64,000 nucleotides of DNA from Flavobacteriales bacterium (GCA_020635815.1 JACJZB010000001.1:620001-684000); one strand, 5' to 3'. Positions 18,558-28,120 are shown, counted from the first letter of the stretch. The notes: a model not told the origin generated them from the sequence alone. Made by a program: numbers and translations.

Positions 18558-18602
18558 AAAACCCTTAAACCAGCTGGTTTAAGGGTTTTTTATTTCTTGG
18601 CT
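18545..18602. terminator. bidirectional terminator, perfect 58-bp palindrome
   Basis: Every base from 18545 to 18602 pairs with its mirror. The arms are 29 nt with no unpaired loop, centred on CAGCTG. The A6/T6 runs flank the GC part (ACCCTTAAACC / GGTTTAAGGGT). The left arm includes the last codons and stop of the YitT gene, and the right arm reaches to 8 nt before the pckA stop. It should terminate both convergent genes. Confidence 0.9.
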
Positions 18603-18610
18603 TATATTTA

Positions 18611-20245
18611 TTATGCTTCAATACTTACTGAAGGACCTGCAGCAACAAGTGCTTTACCTTCTGCATTGTCAGTATATTTCTCGAAGTTCTTCACAAATAA
18701 AGCAGCTAATTTGTTTGCTTTTTCGCTCCATTCTTCTGGATTAGCATAAGTATCTCTTGGGTCTAAAATAGCTGGGTCAACTCCAGGTAATGAAGTAGGT
18801 ACTTCTAAATTAAATACAGGAATTACTTTTGTTTCAGCTTTCTCGATAGAACCATCTAAAATAGCATTAATAATACCTCTTGTATCTTTTATCGAAATAC
18901 GTTTTCCACTTCCATTCCATCCAGTGTTCACTAAATAAGCTTCAGCTCCATTCGCTTCCATTTTTTTTACTAATTCTTCACCATATTTTGTTGGGTGTAA
19001 ACTTAAAAAAGCTTCACCAAAACAAGCGGAGAAAGTAGGGGTAGGCTCTGTTACACCTCTTTCAGTACCAGCTAACTTAGCGGTAAATCCTGATAAGAAA
19101 TGGTATTTGGTTTGGTCTGGTGTTAATTTAGATACTGGAGGTAAAGTTCCAAAAGCATCAGCAGAAAGGAAAATTACTTTTTTAGCTGGACCAGCTTTCG
19201 ATACAGGTCTCACAATGTTTTCAATGTGGTAAATTGGGTAAGAAACTCTCGTGTTTTCTGTTACTGAATTATCTGTAAAATCAATTTTACCATTTGCATC
19301 AACCGTTACATTTTCTAATAATGCATTTCTTTTAATTGCTCCGTAAATTTCTGGTTCCGAGTCTTTATCTAAGTTAATAGTTTTAGCGTAACAACCACCT
19401 TCAAAGTTAAATACACCTTCATCGTCCCATCCGTGTTCATCATCACCAATTAATTGTCTGCTAGCATCTGTAGATAAGGTTGTTTTTCCTGTTCCTGATA
19501 ATCCAAAGAAAACAGCCGTATCTCCATCGGCACCAACATTAGCTGAACAGTGCATTGAAGCCATTCCTTTTAAAGGTAAGTAATAGTTCATCATAGCGAA
19601 CATTCCTTTTTTCATTTCTCCACCGTACCAACTACCACCAATCAATTGCATTTTCTCAGTTAAATTAAAAACTATAAAGTTTTCAGAATTTAAACCGTGT
19701 TCTTTCCATTTTTTATTTGTTGTTTTTGAACCATTTAAAACAACAAAATCAGGCTCTCCAAAGTTTTTTAATTCTTCTTCAGTTGGTCTGATAAACATGT
19801 TTTTAACAAAGTGAGCTTGCCATGCCACTTCCATAATAAAACGAACCTTTAATCTTGTGTTTTCATTTGCTCCGCAATATGCATCTATAACAAATAATGT
19901 TTTTTCAGAAAGTTGTTCAGCTACAGTAGCTTTTAAATCGTTCCATATTGCCTGCGTAGTTGGTTTGTTGTCGTTTTTTGCAGCATCAGAATTCCACCAC
20001 ACAGTATCTTTAGTTACATCATCTTTAACAATGTACTTATCCTTTGGGGATCTTCCTGTAAAAACTCCAGTCATTACATTTACTGCGTCTAGCTCCGTTT
20101 GCTGACCAGCTTCATAACCAGTTAAAGATGGATCCATCTCATATTCGTATAGTTTTTCATACGAAGGATTGTAAATAATTTCCTTAATTCCTTTAATACC
20201 GATATCATTCAATGATTTGGCAACAGATTCTCCACTAAATTCCAT
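18611..20245 (-). CDS. pckA: phosphoenolpyruvate carboxykinase (ATP)
   Basis: 544 residues, usual for ATP-type PEPCK. It converts oxaloacetate and ATP to PEP, CO2 and ADP, the entry step of gluconeogenesis. The kinase P-loop GLSGTGKT is at 248-255. The metal-binding region IGDDEHGWDDEGVFNFEGGC (266-285) and substrate Arg65 in TGRSPKDK are intact. The enzyme fits growth on amino acids and peptides. It is a single gene with a GACATTTG -7-like sequence upstream. Confidence 0.95.
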   Translation of the reverse strand: MEFSGESVAKSLNDIGIKGIKEIIYNPSYEKLYEYEMDPSLTGYEAGQQTELDAVNVMTGVFTGRSPKDKYIVKDDVTKDTVWWNSDAAKNDNKPTTQAIWNDLKATVAEQLSEKTLFVIDAYCGANENTRLKVRFIMEVAWQAHFVKNMFIRPTEEELKNFGEPDFVVLNGSKTTNKKWKEHGLNSENFIVFNLTEKMQLIGGSWYGGEMKKGMFAMMNYYLPLKGMASMHCSANVGADGDTAVFFGLSGTGKTTLSTDASRQLIGDDEHGWDDEGVFNFEGGCYAKTINLDKDSEPEIYGAIKRNALLENVTVDANGKIDFTDNSVTENTRVSYPIYHIENIVRPVSKAGPAKKVIFLSADAFGTLPPVSKLTPDQTKYHFLSGFTAKLAGTERGVTEPTPTFSACFGEAFLSLHPTKYGEELVKKMEANGAEAYLVNTGWNGSGKRISIKDTRGIINAILDGSIEKAETKVIPVFNLEVPTSLPGVDPAILDPRDTYANPEEWSEKANKLAALFVKNFEKYTDNAEGKALVAAGPSVSIEA

Positions 20246-20368
20246 AATTTATTTTATATGTTTTTAATATTTGATACGTACTCCTATGCCTTTACTGATT
20301 AGCATAGACAAATGTCATATTCCTTTTTAATTTATGAAAGAAATTAACAATGTTTTATAAACAGGTAA

Positions 20369-20758
20369 TTATTTATTTTTTATATGAACCATGTCTGTAT
20401 TGCCTATTGTTTCTTTAACGAAGCTTAAAAATGATTTTTTTTGGGCTGTTGATAAGTTTTTTAAGTTAAAGTTAAGGTTTGTTTCTCCTTCTCGCCCCCA
20501 ATGCGAAATTTCTGGCGTGATATTTACTTTGTTCTCAGCATTATATTTTGCTAAACCTTCTTCAAATTTGGCTTTTAAATCATGGTCAATTCCAGCACCT
20601 TTGCTTATAAATTGCAAGATTAAATCGTAAGATTCTTGTTTTTCGGTTTGTTCAGTTTGTTTTGCATTTGTCATATTATCATCTTTTTTCGTTGCTTTTT
20701 CACCATTTTTACAAGCAATTAAGCTTAAAGCTGATAAAATAAAAATTAACTTTTTCAT
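20369..20758 (-). CDS. small hypothetical lipoprotein
   Basis: 129 residues with a lipoprotein signal (LSLIAC, Cys16), a Lys/Thr/Gln-rich linker (18-42) and a small folded domain. Not recognised as a known family. Residues 85-129 (HWGREGETNLNFNLKNLSTA) look globular. It starts 5 nt after the M32 carboxypeptidase stop codon and is probably cotranscribed with it. Confidence 0.65.
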   Translation of the reverse strand: MKKLIFILSALSLIACKNGEKATKKDDNMTNAKQTEQTEKQESYDLILQFISKGAGIDHDLKAKFEEGLAKYNAENKVNITPEISHWGREGETNLNFNLKNLSTAQKKSFLSFVKETIGNTDMVHIKNK

Positions 20759-20763
20759 ATTGT

Positions 20764-22254
20764 TTAGTTTAAATTGTACAATGTTGAATATTTTTTCTTT
20801 GCATAATCCATAAAGTATTTAAAATTAAGTTTTTCTCCTGTAATTTTAATACAAAGTTCATCGGCCGCAAATAACCTGCCATATTGATGAATATTTTCTC
20901 TCAACCAATTTAATAGAGGTGTTAAATTACCTTCCATAATCAGTTCATCTAAGTTATCAATTTCTTTTGTTGCTTGATGGTAAAATTGTGCGGCATAAAA
21001 ACTACCAATAGAATAAGTTGGAAAATAACCAAAGCTTCCGTGCGACCAATGTATGTCTTGTAACACTCCTTTTGCATCATTTGGAACATCTATTCCTAAG
21101 TATTCTTTATATTTTTTGTTCCAAATTGTTGGTAAATCAATAACTTCAATTGTTCCGCCAATTAATTCTTTTTCAATTTCATACCTTATTAATACATGGA
21201 AATGATAGGTTAACTCATCGGCATTCGTTCTTATAAATGAAGGCTTTACAATGTTCATTGCTTTATAAAAATCTTCAGCTGTATAAGAATTTAAGTTTTT
21301 AGGAAATATTTCTTGCAATCTTTTAAAATTGTGTTTCCAGTAATTTAAGCTTCTTCCTACATTGTTTTCGTATAAACGTGATTGTGATTCGTGTAAACCT
21401 AACGATAAATAAGAACCAGCAGGTAACCCATAATTTTCATCTAACAAACCTTGTTCGTAAAGTGCATGCCCACCTTCGTGAATGCTGCTCCATAAAATTT
21501 CACTTAAATCGTTTTTATTTACTCGTGTAGTTACACGTACATCTTTAGGGCTAAAAGTGGTTGTAAATGGGTGAGTTGACAAATCTTGTCTTCCTGATTT
21601 AAAATCATATCCCATTTGAGTTAGTAATTCTTCGGTAAAAGCCAACTGTTTAGTAGTTTCATATTCTTGAAACATTAAACTTTCATTATTTTGTGGAGCT
21701 TTTGCAATTTTAGCAACAAATTCAACCAGTTGATTTTTAACATCCTTAAAAAGATTGTCTAAGTCTTTAACTGTTGCTCCTGGTTCATACAAATCAAGTT
21801 GAGCGTTGTATGGATGACCTTCATAGCCGTACAATTCACATTCTTCACGTTTTAACTTTACTAACTCTTCTAGTTTTGGAGCAAAAATATTAAAATCATT
21901 TTTCGATTTTGCTTCATTCCAAGCAACAAAACTTTCTGAAATGGTTTTACTCATTTTAGTAACAAAAGCACCATTTAGTTTGGTACTTTTTTCATAAGCT
22001 TTTAACGATTCTTTTACATTTCGTTGCTGAATATCGGTTAAATCTTCATTTTTTAGTTGCTTTAAAACCTCTCCAAATTTTTTGTCAGTTGACAATTCAT
22101 GGTGAATACCAGCAAGTGTTGCAATTTGTTGAGCTCTTCGCGGAGCACTGTTCTCTGGCATAAAAACTTCTTGATCCCAGTTGAGTACTGAAATAGAGTG
22201 TTCGATGTCTGCAATTTTTTGAGAATGTTCGATGTAATAGTTGTAGTTTTCCAT
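20764..22254 (-). CDS. M32 family metallocarboxypeptidase
   Basis: 496-residue cytosolic zinc carboxypeptidase, the usual family length (Taq/Pfu carboxypeptidase group). The zinc site HEGGH lies at 259-263 (consensus HExxH) and a downstream Glu ligand is expected in GLHESQSRLYENNVG. It removes C-terminal residues from peptides. It is first in a two-gene unit with the small lipoprotein gene. It is divergent from the DPP-IV gene. Confidence 0.92.
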   Translation of the reverse strand: MENYNYYIEHSQKIADIEHSISVLNWDQEVFMPENSAPRRAQQIATLAGIHHELSTDKKFGEVLKQLKNEDLTDIQQRNVKESLKAYEKSTKLNGAFVTKMSKTISESFVAWNEAKSKNDFNIFAPKLEELVKLKREECELYGYEGHPYNAQLDLYEPGATVKDLDNLFKDVKNQLVEFVAKIAKAPQNNESLMFQEYETTKQLAFTEELLTQMGYDFKSGRQDLSTHPFTTTFSPKDVRVTTRVNKNDLSEILWSSIHEGGHALYEQGLLDENYGLPAGSYLSLGLHESQSRLYENNVGRSLNYWKHNFKRLQEIFPKNLNSYTAEDFYKAMNIVKPSFIRTNADELTYHFHVLIRYEIEKELIGGTIEVIDLPTIWNKKYKEYLGIDVPNDAKGVLQDIHWSHGSFGYFPTYSIGSFYAAQFYHQATKEIDNLDELIMEGNLTPLLNWLRENIHQYGRLFAADELCIKITGEKLNFKYFMDYAKKKYSTLYNLN

Positions 22255-22342
22255 TTTACAAAAATAGAATATTTCTTGTTTTTATGAACGGTTATCGTAT
22301 TTCTAATGAATTTGATTAAATTCGTTTCCTAAAATTAAAATC

Positions 22343-24517
22343 ATGAAAAAAATAGTTTTTAGTATTGTTTTATTAGTTGGGATTTTGAGTTCTTTTATAG
22401 CCCAAGACTTAAAGGATGTAAGTGTAGAAAATATATGGAAAGATTATAGTTTTTATTCAAGAACTGTAAATGGTGTTAGATCAATGAATGATGGTGTTAA
22501 CTACACTTCATTAAACAGGACAAAAGAGGGGAATAATTTAGTTAAATACTCGTACACCGACGCAAAAAAAATGGAAGTTGTAATTGACAATGCAACCTTG
22601 GCTTTAGATGGAGAAGTGGTGGGTATTGATGATTATGAATTTAGTGCGGATGAATCTAAAGTGTTAATAGCTTCAAATACAGAAGGGATTTATAGACATT
22701 CTTCAAAATCAGATTACTTTATTTATGAACTAAGTACTCAAAAACTAGCTAAACTTTCTGAAGGAGAACAACAGATGTATGCTACATTCTCGCCAAAAGC
22801 AAATAAAGTAGCTTATGTAAAAGAGAATAACTTATTTTATAAAGACTTAACTTCCAATAAAGAAATTCAAATTACTTCTGATGGAAAAAAAGGTTCAATA
22901 ATAAATGGAGCTTCCGACTGGGTTTATGAAGAGGAATTGGTGTTGGTTAAAGCTTTTAAATGGTCGCCTGACGGAACAAAAATTGCATTTTATAAATTTG
23001 ACGAAAGTGAAATTAAGGAATGGAGCTTAAAATATTACGATAACCTTTACCCAACCGAAGAACGCTTTAAATACCCTAAAGCAGGAGAACCTAACTCTAA
23101 AGTTGAGATTTACACTTATGATATTGCAACTCAAAAAATAGAAAAAGCAAACATTACAGGAGATTTTGAATATATCATTCGAATTAATTGGACGAATGAT
23201 TCTAAAGGATTGGCTATTCAAACGATGAATAGACATCAAAGTAATTTAAAAATGCACTTAATAGATGTTGCCTCAAATACAGATAAAATTATATTTGAAG
23301 AATCGGATGATAAATATGTTGAAATTCCTACAACGATATTTTTAAATTCTAAAAATCAGTTTTTAATTACTAGTGAAAAAGATGGATACAATCACATGTA
23401 TTTGTATGATATATCGGGAAAATTAATTAATCAAATTACAAAAGGAAATTGGGAAGTAACTGATATTTACGGTGTAGATGAGAAGTCGGGAGTTGTTTAT
23501 TATCAATCAACTGAGCTAGGAGCAATTTCAAGAACCGTTTATAGTGTGAAGTTAAATGGAAGTTCTAAAAAGAAATTAAGTACAAAACCAGGTGTGAACG
23601 GAGCTGAGTTTAGTGCTACCTACAAATATTTTATTAATACCAATTCTTCAGCTAAAACCCCTCATTATGTTTCCATTCATGATAATAAAGGAAAAGAACT
23701 GAGAATGTTGATGGATAATGCAGCTTTGGTTGAAAATTTAAAAACGTTTAACCTTTCTACTAAAGAATTTACAACAATTAACATTAACGGACAAGATTTA
23801 AACGCTTGGACAATTAAACCTAAAGATTTTGATACAACAAAGAAGTATCCATTATTTATGTTTGTTTATGGGGGTGATGGAAACCAAACAGTAATGGATG
23901 AATGGGATAGTTTTAATGCTTTTTGGTTTGAGCACTTAGTTTCAAAAGGTTATATGGTGGTTTCTGTTGACAATAGAGGAACAGAAGGAAATGGAGCTGA
24001 ATTTAGAAAGTCGATTTACAAACAATTAGGGAAATTCGAAACTGAAGACCAGATTGAAATTGCTAAACATTTTGCTAGTTTGCCATACATAGATGGAAGT
24101 AGAATAGGGATTTTTGGATGGAGCTTTGGTGGTTATTTGTCAACTTCATGTTTACTAAAAGGTGCAGATGTTTTTAAAACTGCAATAGCGGTTGCCCCGG
24201 TAACCAATTGGAGATATTACGATAATATTTACACAGAGCGTTATATGCAAACGCCTCAAGAAAATGAGCAAGGTTATGATGATAACTCACCAATTAACCA
24301 TGTGGATAAATTAAAAGGTAATTATTTGTTAATCCATGGTATGGCTGACGACAACGTTCATTATCAAAATACTGCAGAAATGGTAAATGCTTTAGTAAAA
24401 GCAAACAAACAGTTTACTCAATTTAGCTACCCAAACAAAAATCACGGTATTTATGGTGGCAATACAAGGCTGCATTTATACAATTTAATGACTGATTATT
24501 TATTGAAAAATCTATAA
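22343..24517 (+). CDS. dipeptidyl peptidase IV (S9B)
   Basis: 724 residues with a signal peptide (cleavage near FIAQ, 18-21). The N-terminal propeller carries the double-Glu motif DWVYEEE (192-198) that binds the peptide N-terminus in DPP-IV. The catalytic Ser594 is in GWSFGG (592-597), with Asp near 670 (GMADDNVH) and His701 (NHGIYGG). It releases X-Pro dipeptides in the periplasm. It lies directly upstream of a POT di/tripeptide transporter (50-nt gap), so the two likely work as a release-and-uptake pair. Confidence 0.93.
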   Translation: MKKIVFSIVLLVGILSSFIAQDLKDVSVENIWKDYSFYSRTVNGVRSMNDGVNYTSLNRTKEGNNLVKYSYTDAKKMEVVIDNATLALDGEVVGIDDYEFSADESKVLIASNTEGIYRHSSKSDYFIYELSTQKLAKLSEGEQQMYATFSPKANKVAYVKENNLFYKDLTSNKEIQITSDGKKGSIINGASDWVYEEELVLVKAFKWSPDGTKIAFYKFDESEIKEWSLKYYDNLYPTEERFKYPKAGEPNSKVEIYTYDIATQKIEKANITGDFEYIIRINWTNDSKGLAIQTMNRHQSNLKMHLIDVASNTDKIIFEESDDKYVEIPTTIFLNSKNQFLITSEKDGYNHMYLYDISGKLINQITKGNWEVTDIYGVDEKSGVVYYQSTELGAISRTVYSVKLNGSSKKKLSTKPGVNGAEFSATYKYFINTNSSAKTPHYVSIHDNKGKELRMLMDNAALVENLKTFNLSTKEFTTININGQDLNAWTIKPKDFDTTKKYPLFMFVYGGDGNQTVMDEWDSFNAFWFEHLVSKGYMVVSVDNRGTEGNGAEFRKSIYKQLGKFETEDQIEIAKHFASLPYIDGSRIGIFGWSFGGYLSTSCLLKGADVFKTAIAVAPVTNWRYYDNIYTERYMQTPQENEQGYDDNSPINHVDKLKGNYLLIHGMADDNVHYQNTAEMVNALVKANKQFTQFSYPNKNHGIYGGNTRLHLYNLMTDYLLKNL

Positions 24518-24567
24518 TTAAATAATTACTAATTTTAAAAACTTTAATTCACTAAAAAATAATTTAA

Positions 24568-26136
24568 ATGAATAATAATACACCAACAATTTTAGGACAT
24601 CCAGCAGGCTTGTTTACTTTGTTTTTTACAGAAATGTGGGAACGTTTTTCTTACTATGGAATGCGTGCCTTATTGGTACTTTTCTTGGTAAGTGGATTAG
24701 ATGATGGTGGATGGGCTTGGAGCAATGAAGATGCGGCTAAGTTATATGCAATGTACACAGGATTAGTATATATAACTCCAATTTTTGGTGGCTTATTGGC
24801 AGATAAATTATTAGGTTATCGAAAAGCAGTAGTTGTTGGAGCAATATTAATGACAGCGGGTCATGCAGCTATGGCTATGGAAACAGAAGCTTTCTTTTAT
24901 TTAGGCTTAACCTTATTAATATTAGGTAATGGAGCATTTAAACCGAATGTATCTTCAATAGTTGGAGGTTTATACCCTTTAGGAAGTGATAAAAAAGATG
25001 GTGCTTATACTATATTTTATATGGGGATTAATGCTGGAGCATTTTTAGGAATATTATTATGTGGTTATATTGGAGAGAAAGTAGGATGGAGCTATGGCTT
25101 CGGGTTAGCTGGTATCTTTATGTTTGTTGGTATGATTCAGTTTTGGTTTGGACAAGGCATTTTTGGTGATGTTGGTTTAAGTCCAAAACAAAAGATAGCG
25201 AGCGATCAAAAAGCAGTTCACGAAGGGGTACAAGTAGCTGCTAAAGAAGTAAAAGAAGGAGAAAATGAAGAAGGAAACTCGCCAGTAGTGGTTAGAGACA
25301 GGTTAGTGGTTATTGGAATTTTAGCATTTTTTACCATTTTCTTTTGGTGGGCGTTTGAGCAGGCAGGAAGTAGTATGACCATATTTGCAAAAGATTATAC
25401 ACAAAGAACTTTATCAGGAGATGGAGCTACCATTTTTAAATGGGTAAATACTATATTAACTGTTGTTCCATTAGCAATTATAACTTGGGTTTTAGCAATG
25501 TTGTTTGCCAAAACAGTTAAAAAATATCCTATTTCTGTGTTCGCTTTAGGAGCTAGTTTTGCAGCAATATGGGCAATTGCAATATGGATGTTAGTAAGAG
25601 AGTTTAATGCAGAATCTTCTGAAGTTCCAGCATCATGGTTTGGGATCTTAAATTCTTTATTTATTATTTTGTTTGCTCCAGTGTTTTCAAAATTATGGGA
25701 AAGTAAATATAATCCGTCAGCATCCATAAAATTTGCTTTAGGACTAATATTATTAGGTGTTGGATTTGGAGTTTTAGCTTTTGGTGCTTCTGGTATTGAG
25801 AGTGGAGCAACCACAGCTTCAGTAAGTATGATATGGTTGATTTTAGCTTACTTATTACATACATTAGGAGAGTTAGTGTTATCTCCTGTTGGTTTATCTT
25901 ATGTTAGTAAGTTAGCTCCTGCTAAATTGGTAGGAATGATGTTTGGTTTATGGTTTACTGCAACTGCAATTGCTAATTTCTTTGGTGGTATAACAGCAAG
26001 TTATATTGATAAGATTAGTGAAGAATATTCAATGTCAATCTTCTTTTTAATCTTCTTTTTTATTCCAATTGCTGCAGGTTTAGTGTTGATAGCGTTAACT
26101 CCTATGATTAAGAAAAAAATGCACGGAATACATTAA
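24568..26136 (+). CDS. POT/PTR2 proton-coupled peptide transporter
   Basis: 522 residues with about 14 membrane helices. The family signature ExxERFSYYG is present as EMWERFSYYG near residue 22, and FKPNVSSIVGGLY near 129. A Lys/Glu-rich loop (about 210-230) separates the two bundles. It imports di- and tripeptides with protons. It lies between the DPP-IV gene and a thioredoxin gene, all in the same direction. Confidence 0.92.
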   Translation: MNNNTPTILGHPAGLFTLFFTEMWERFSYYGMRALLVLFLVSGLDDGGWAWSNEDAAKLYAMYTGLVYITPIFGGLLADKLLGYRKAVVVGAILMTAGHAAMAMETEAFFYLGLTLLILGNGAFKPNVSSIVGGLYPLGSDKKDGAYTIFYMGINAGAFLGILLCGYIGEKVGWSYGFGLAGIFMFVGMIQFWFGQGIFGDVGLSPKQKIASDQKAVHEGVQVAAKEVKEGENEEGNSPVVVRDRLVVIGILAFFTIFFWWAFEQAGSSMTIFAKDYTQRTLSGDGATIFKWVNTILTVVPLAIITWVLAMLFAKTVKKYPISVFALGASFAAIWAIAIWMLVREFNAESSEVPASWFGILNSLFIILFAPVFSKLWESKYNPSASIKFALGLILLGVGFGVLAFGASGIESGATTASVSMIWLILAYLLHTLGELVLSPVGLSYVSKLAPAKLVGMMFGLWFTATAIANFFGGITASYIDKISEEYSMSIFFLIFFFIPIAAGLVLIALTPMIKKKMHGIH

Positions 26137-26178
26137 ACGGTATAATTGTTGTTATAAATTGAAAAAAATAATTACAAG

Positions 26179-26676
26179 ATGAAAAAAATATTAGTACTTA
26201 CATTCGTTATACTAGCAGCAAACTTATCCTATGCTCAAAATGGAGTGTTAGCTTATAAGGCAGAAGCAGAAGGGTGGTTGGTAGATATTAATGAAGCTTA
26301 TGCAATATCTAAAAAAACGGGTAAACCGATTATGGCAAACTTTACAGGAAGTGATTGGTGTGGTTGGTGTAAAAAGCTTAAAGCAGAAGTTTTTGATACA
26401 CCTGAGTTTAAAAAATGGGCAGAAAAAACGGTTGTGTTAGTTGAATTAGATTTTCCAAGAAGAAAAGTGATTCCAGAAAACATTAAACAACAAAATGCAG
26501 GTTTACAACAAGCATTTCAAGTTACTGGTTACCCAACAATTTGGGTGTTTAATATGGGTAAAGACGATAAAGGACAATACACAATTAATGCACTTGGTAA
26601 AACTGGATATGTAAAAGGTACAGCTGCATTTACGAAGGGTGTAGATGAAATGATAAAAAGAGCAGCAAGTAATTAA
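26179..26676 (+). CDS. exported thioredoxin-family protein
   Basis: 165 residues with a signal peptide (cleavage near SYAQ) and a thioredoxin fold. The redox motif WCGWC has Cys61 and Cys64. Thioredoxin-7-like (DUF255/thioredoxin_7) proteins of this type reduce or repair disulfides in the periplasm. It follows the POT gene by 42 nt. The IS3 element begins 11 nt after its stop codon and has moved its natural terminator 1.37 kb away. Confidence 0.88.
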   Translation: MKKILVLTFVILAANLSYAQNGVLAYKAEAEGWLVDINEAYAISKKTGKPIMANFTGSDWCGWCKKLKAEVFDTPEFKKWAEKTVVLVELDFPRRKVIPENIKQQNAGLQQAFQVTGYPTIWVFNMGKDDKGQYTINALGKTGYVKGTAAFTKGVDEMIKRAASN

Positions 26677-26683
26677 TATTGAA

Positions 26684-26687
26684 GTTA
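26684..26687. repeat. target-site duplication GTTA (left)
   Basis: GTTA directly precedes the left end of the IS and is repeated at 28059-28062 directly after its right end. This is a 4-bp duplication, within the 3-4 bp usual for IS3-family elements. Confidence 0.8.
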
Positions 26688-26735
26688 TGTCTCGTCCTAA
26701 AAATGGTTGACTGATTTAGATTACAAATATAGAAC

Positions 26736-27584
26736 CTATATCATTAATTTGGTATAGGTTTTTTGTTTCCATTTTTTTAGTTTAATTTTTTGTTGTTTAT
26801 GAGCTTGATTTGGAGTTAGTAGTCCAATAGACATGTGAGGTCTTAGTTGATTATACAAAGCAATAGATTGTACCGTTTGAAGTTTTAATAGTTCGTAACT
26901 TTCAAACACATCATCCAACCCAAATTCAGCTTTTAAAATACCGTTTACTCTTTCTGCTACAGCATTTTCATAAGGATCATACTCCTCTGTCATGCTAACC
27001 TTTATTTGGTTTTTTAATAGCATACCAGTATAAATAGAACTACAATATTGTAACCCTCTATCTGAATGATGAATCAATTCAGAATCATATTTCCGTTTCT
27101 TAACGGCATGTTTTAAAGCTTCTAAAGTCGTTTTTGCTAGCATATTATCAGCAAGTTTAAAACCAACAATCTTCTTTGAATATGCATCTGTAATTAAATG
27201 TAAATAGTAATGCTTCTTTTTAACTTGCAGATATGTAATGTCTGCAACCCAAACCTGTTCTGGTCGATGAATATCAAGCTCTTTTATAATGTTTGGATAT
27301 TTTCTCATCCAATGCCTAGAGTTTGTTGTCTTGTGATATTTTTTACGATTAGGGATTAATAAATGTTCTGATCGTAAGTATGAAAAAAACTTATCTCGTC
27401 CTATTTTTATTCCATTACTTTCCAAGTCTTTCGAAATCATATGGTAAACCTTTCGACCTCCAGCTCTAGGCAATTGACTACGAACATCCATTACTAAAGA
27501 TTTGATCAACTTATAGGCAATCCCCTTTTCATCATTTAAACGTTTATAATAAGCTTGTTTAGTATAACCAAACAGTCGGCACAA
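26736..27584 (-). CDS. IS3 transposase OrfB (integrase catalytic domain)
   Basis: 282 residues counted from a TTG at 27584, but the true product is most likely an OrfAB fusion made by -1 frameshifting, so this start is nominal. The frame is open upstream to the frameshift site (giving VWHQAVQEIARGSNLKTIE first). The DDE triad is visible: Asp115 (WVADITY), Asp175 (HHSDRG) and Glu211 (NAVAERVNG), with 35 residues between the last two as expected for IS3. An HTH_21 region precedes it. Confidence 0.92.
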   Translation of the reverse strand: MCRLFGYTKQAYYKRLNDEKGIAYKLIKSLVMDVRSQLPRAGGRKVYHMISKDLESNGIKIGRDKFFSYLRSEHLLIPNRKKYHKTTNSRHWMRKYPNIIKELDIHRPEQVWVADITYLQVKKKHYYLHLITDAYSKKIVGFKLADNMLAKTTLEALKHAVKKRKYDSELIHHSDRGLQYCSSIYTGMLLKNQIKVSMTEEYDPYENAVAERVNGILKAEFGLDDVFESYELLKLQTVQSIALYNQLRPHMSIGLLTPNQAHKQQKIKLKKWKQKTYTKLMI

Positions 27585-27613
27585 TTCGATAGTCTTTAAA
27601 TTACTACCTCGTG

Positions 27614-28009
27614 CTATTTCCTGGACTGCTTGGTGCCAGACTTTTTTACAATCTTAATGTTTAGCTCTCGTTCAGCTATGGAAATAAACTGCTTATATGC
27701 TTTTAATTCAGCATCTTTTTGATTGAGTTGCTTCTCTAAAAACTTCTCTTTTTTACGAAGTTCAGCTTCAAGCTCTTTAATGTATTGCTTATCTTTATCT
27801 TTCATTGGCCGTCCTTTTGATGAATAAGTAGGATGCTCTAATTTACCATACTTTTTTAACCAACGAGGAATACATGAATTACCTGCTATTCCATATTTAC
27901 GTTTTAGTGTAGCCTTTGTAGATAAACCCAATTCATATTCAGATATAACCAGACGTTTAAACGCTTCACTATAATTTGAAGGGAATCCTTCCTTTTTTTT
28001 TGCTCTCAT
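27614..28009 (-). CDS. IS3 transposase OrfA
   Basis: 131 residues. The N-terminal helix-turn-helix (about 12-60, SEAFKRLVISEYELGLSTKA) binds the IS ends. A leucine-zipper-like coiled coil (about 72-115, KELEAELRKKEKFLEKQLNQ) mediates multimerisation. It ends shortly after the slippery site, so OrfA alone or the OrfAB fusion can be made. Confidence 0.92.
   Translation of the reverse strand: MRAKKKEGFPSNYSEAFKRLVISEYELGLSTKATLKRKYGIAGNSCIPRWLKKYGKLEHPTYSSKGRPMKDKDKQYIKELEAELRKKEKFLEKQLNQKDAELKAYKQFISIAERELNIKIVKKSGTKQSRK
27641..27647 (-). promoter_or_regulatory. programmed -1 frameshift heptamer A-AAA-AAG
   Basis: On the minus strand, in the orfA frame, the codons GTA AAA AAG contain A_AAA_AAG. 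A -1 slip joins orfA to the orfB frame, which is open from here through the transposase domain. OrfA otherwise stops 9 codons later. This is the standard site type for IS3-family transposases. Confidence 0.8.
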
Positions 28010-28058
28010 GTTTATTGACTTTATTGTTAATTAAGTCAACTTTTTTCAGGACAAGACA

Positions 28059-28062
28059 GTTA
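28059..28062. repeat. target-site duplication GTTA (right)
   Basis: Second copy of the 4-bp duplication flanking the IS3 element. Its last base is also the first base of the terminator stem. Confidence 0.8.
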
Positions 28063-28104
28063 AACAAAAAATCCCGAGCTAGTTTAGTTCGGGATTTTTT
28101 GTTT
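28062..28104. terminator. bidirectional terminator
   Basis: Perfect 16-nt arms AAACAAAAAATCCCGA (28062-28077) and TCGGGATTTTTTGTTT (28089-28104) with an 11-nt loop. It terminates the transketolase operon. Before the IS3 insertion it would also have ended the thioredoxin transcript. Confidence 0.88.
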
Positions 28105-28120
28105 CTATTAATTTAGTTTT

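Larger units (their letters stand above)
26688..28058 (-). mobile_element. intact IS3-family insertion sequence (1371 bp)
   Basis: Ends are imperfect inverted repeats of 24 nt with 20 matches. The left starts TGTCTCGTCCTAAAAATGG and the right, read inward, starts TGTCTTGTCCTGAAAAAAG. It carries orfA (27614-28009) and orfB (26736 on), in relative -1 frame with a slippery heptamer. Both frames and both ends are intact and a 4-bp target duplication is present, so it may be active and recently inserted. It lies between the thioredoxin gene and its terminator. Confidence 0.92.

Noticed and set aside
25395..25814. 139-codon minus-strand frame inside the POT transporter
   Set aside because: Antisense of membrane helices; no domain and no promoter or start signal of its own.
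26736..28009. Transposase broken by a frameshift
   Set aside because: The slippery heptamer and overlapping frames are the normal arrangement of IS3 elements, so it is not a pseudogene.
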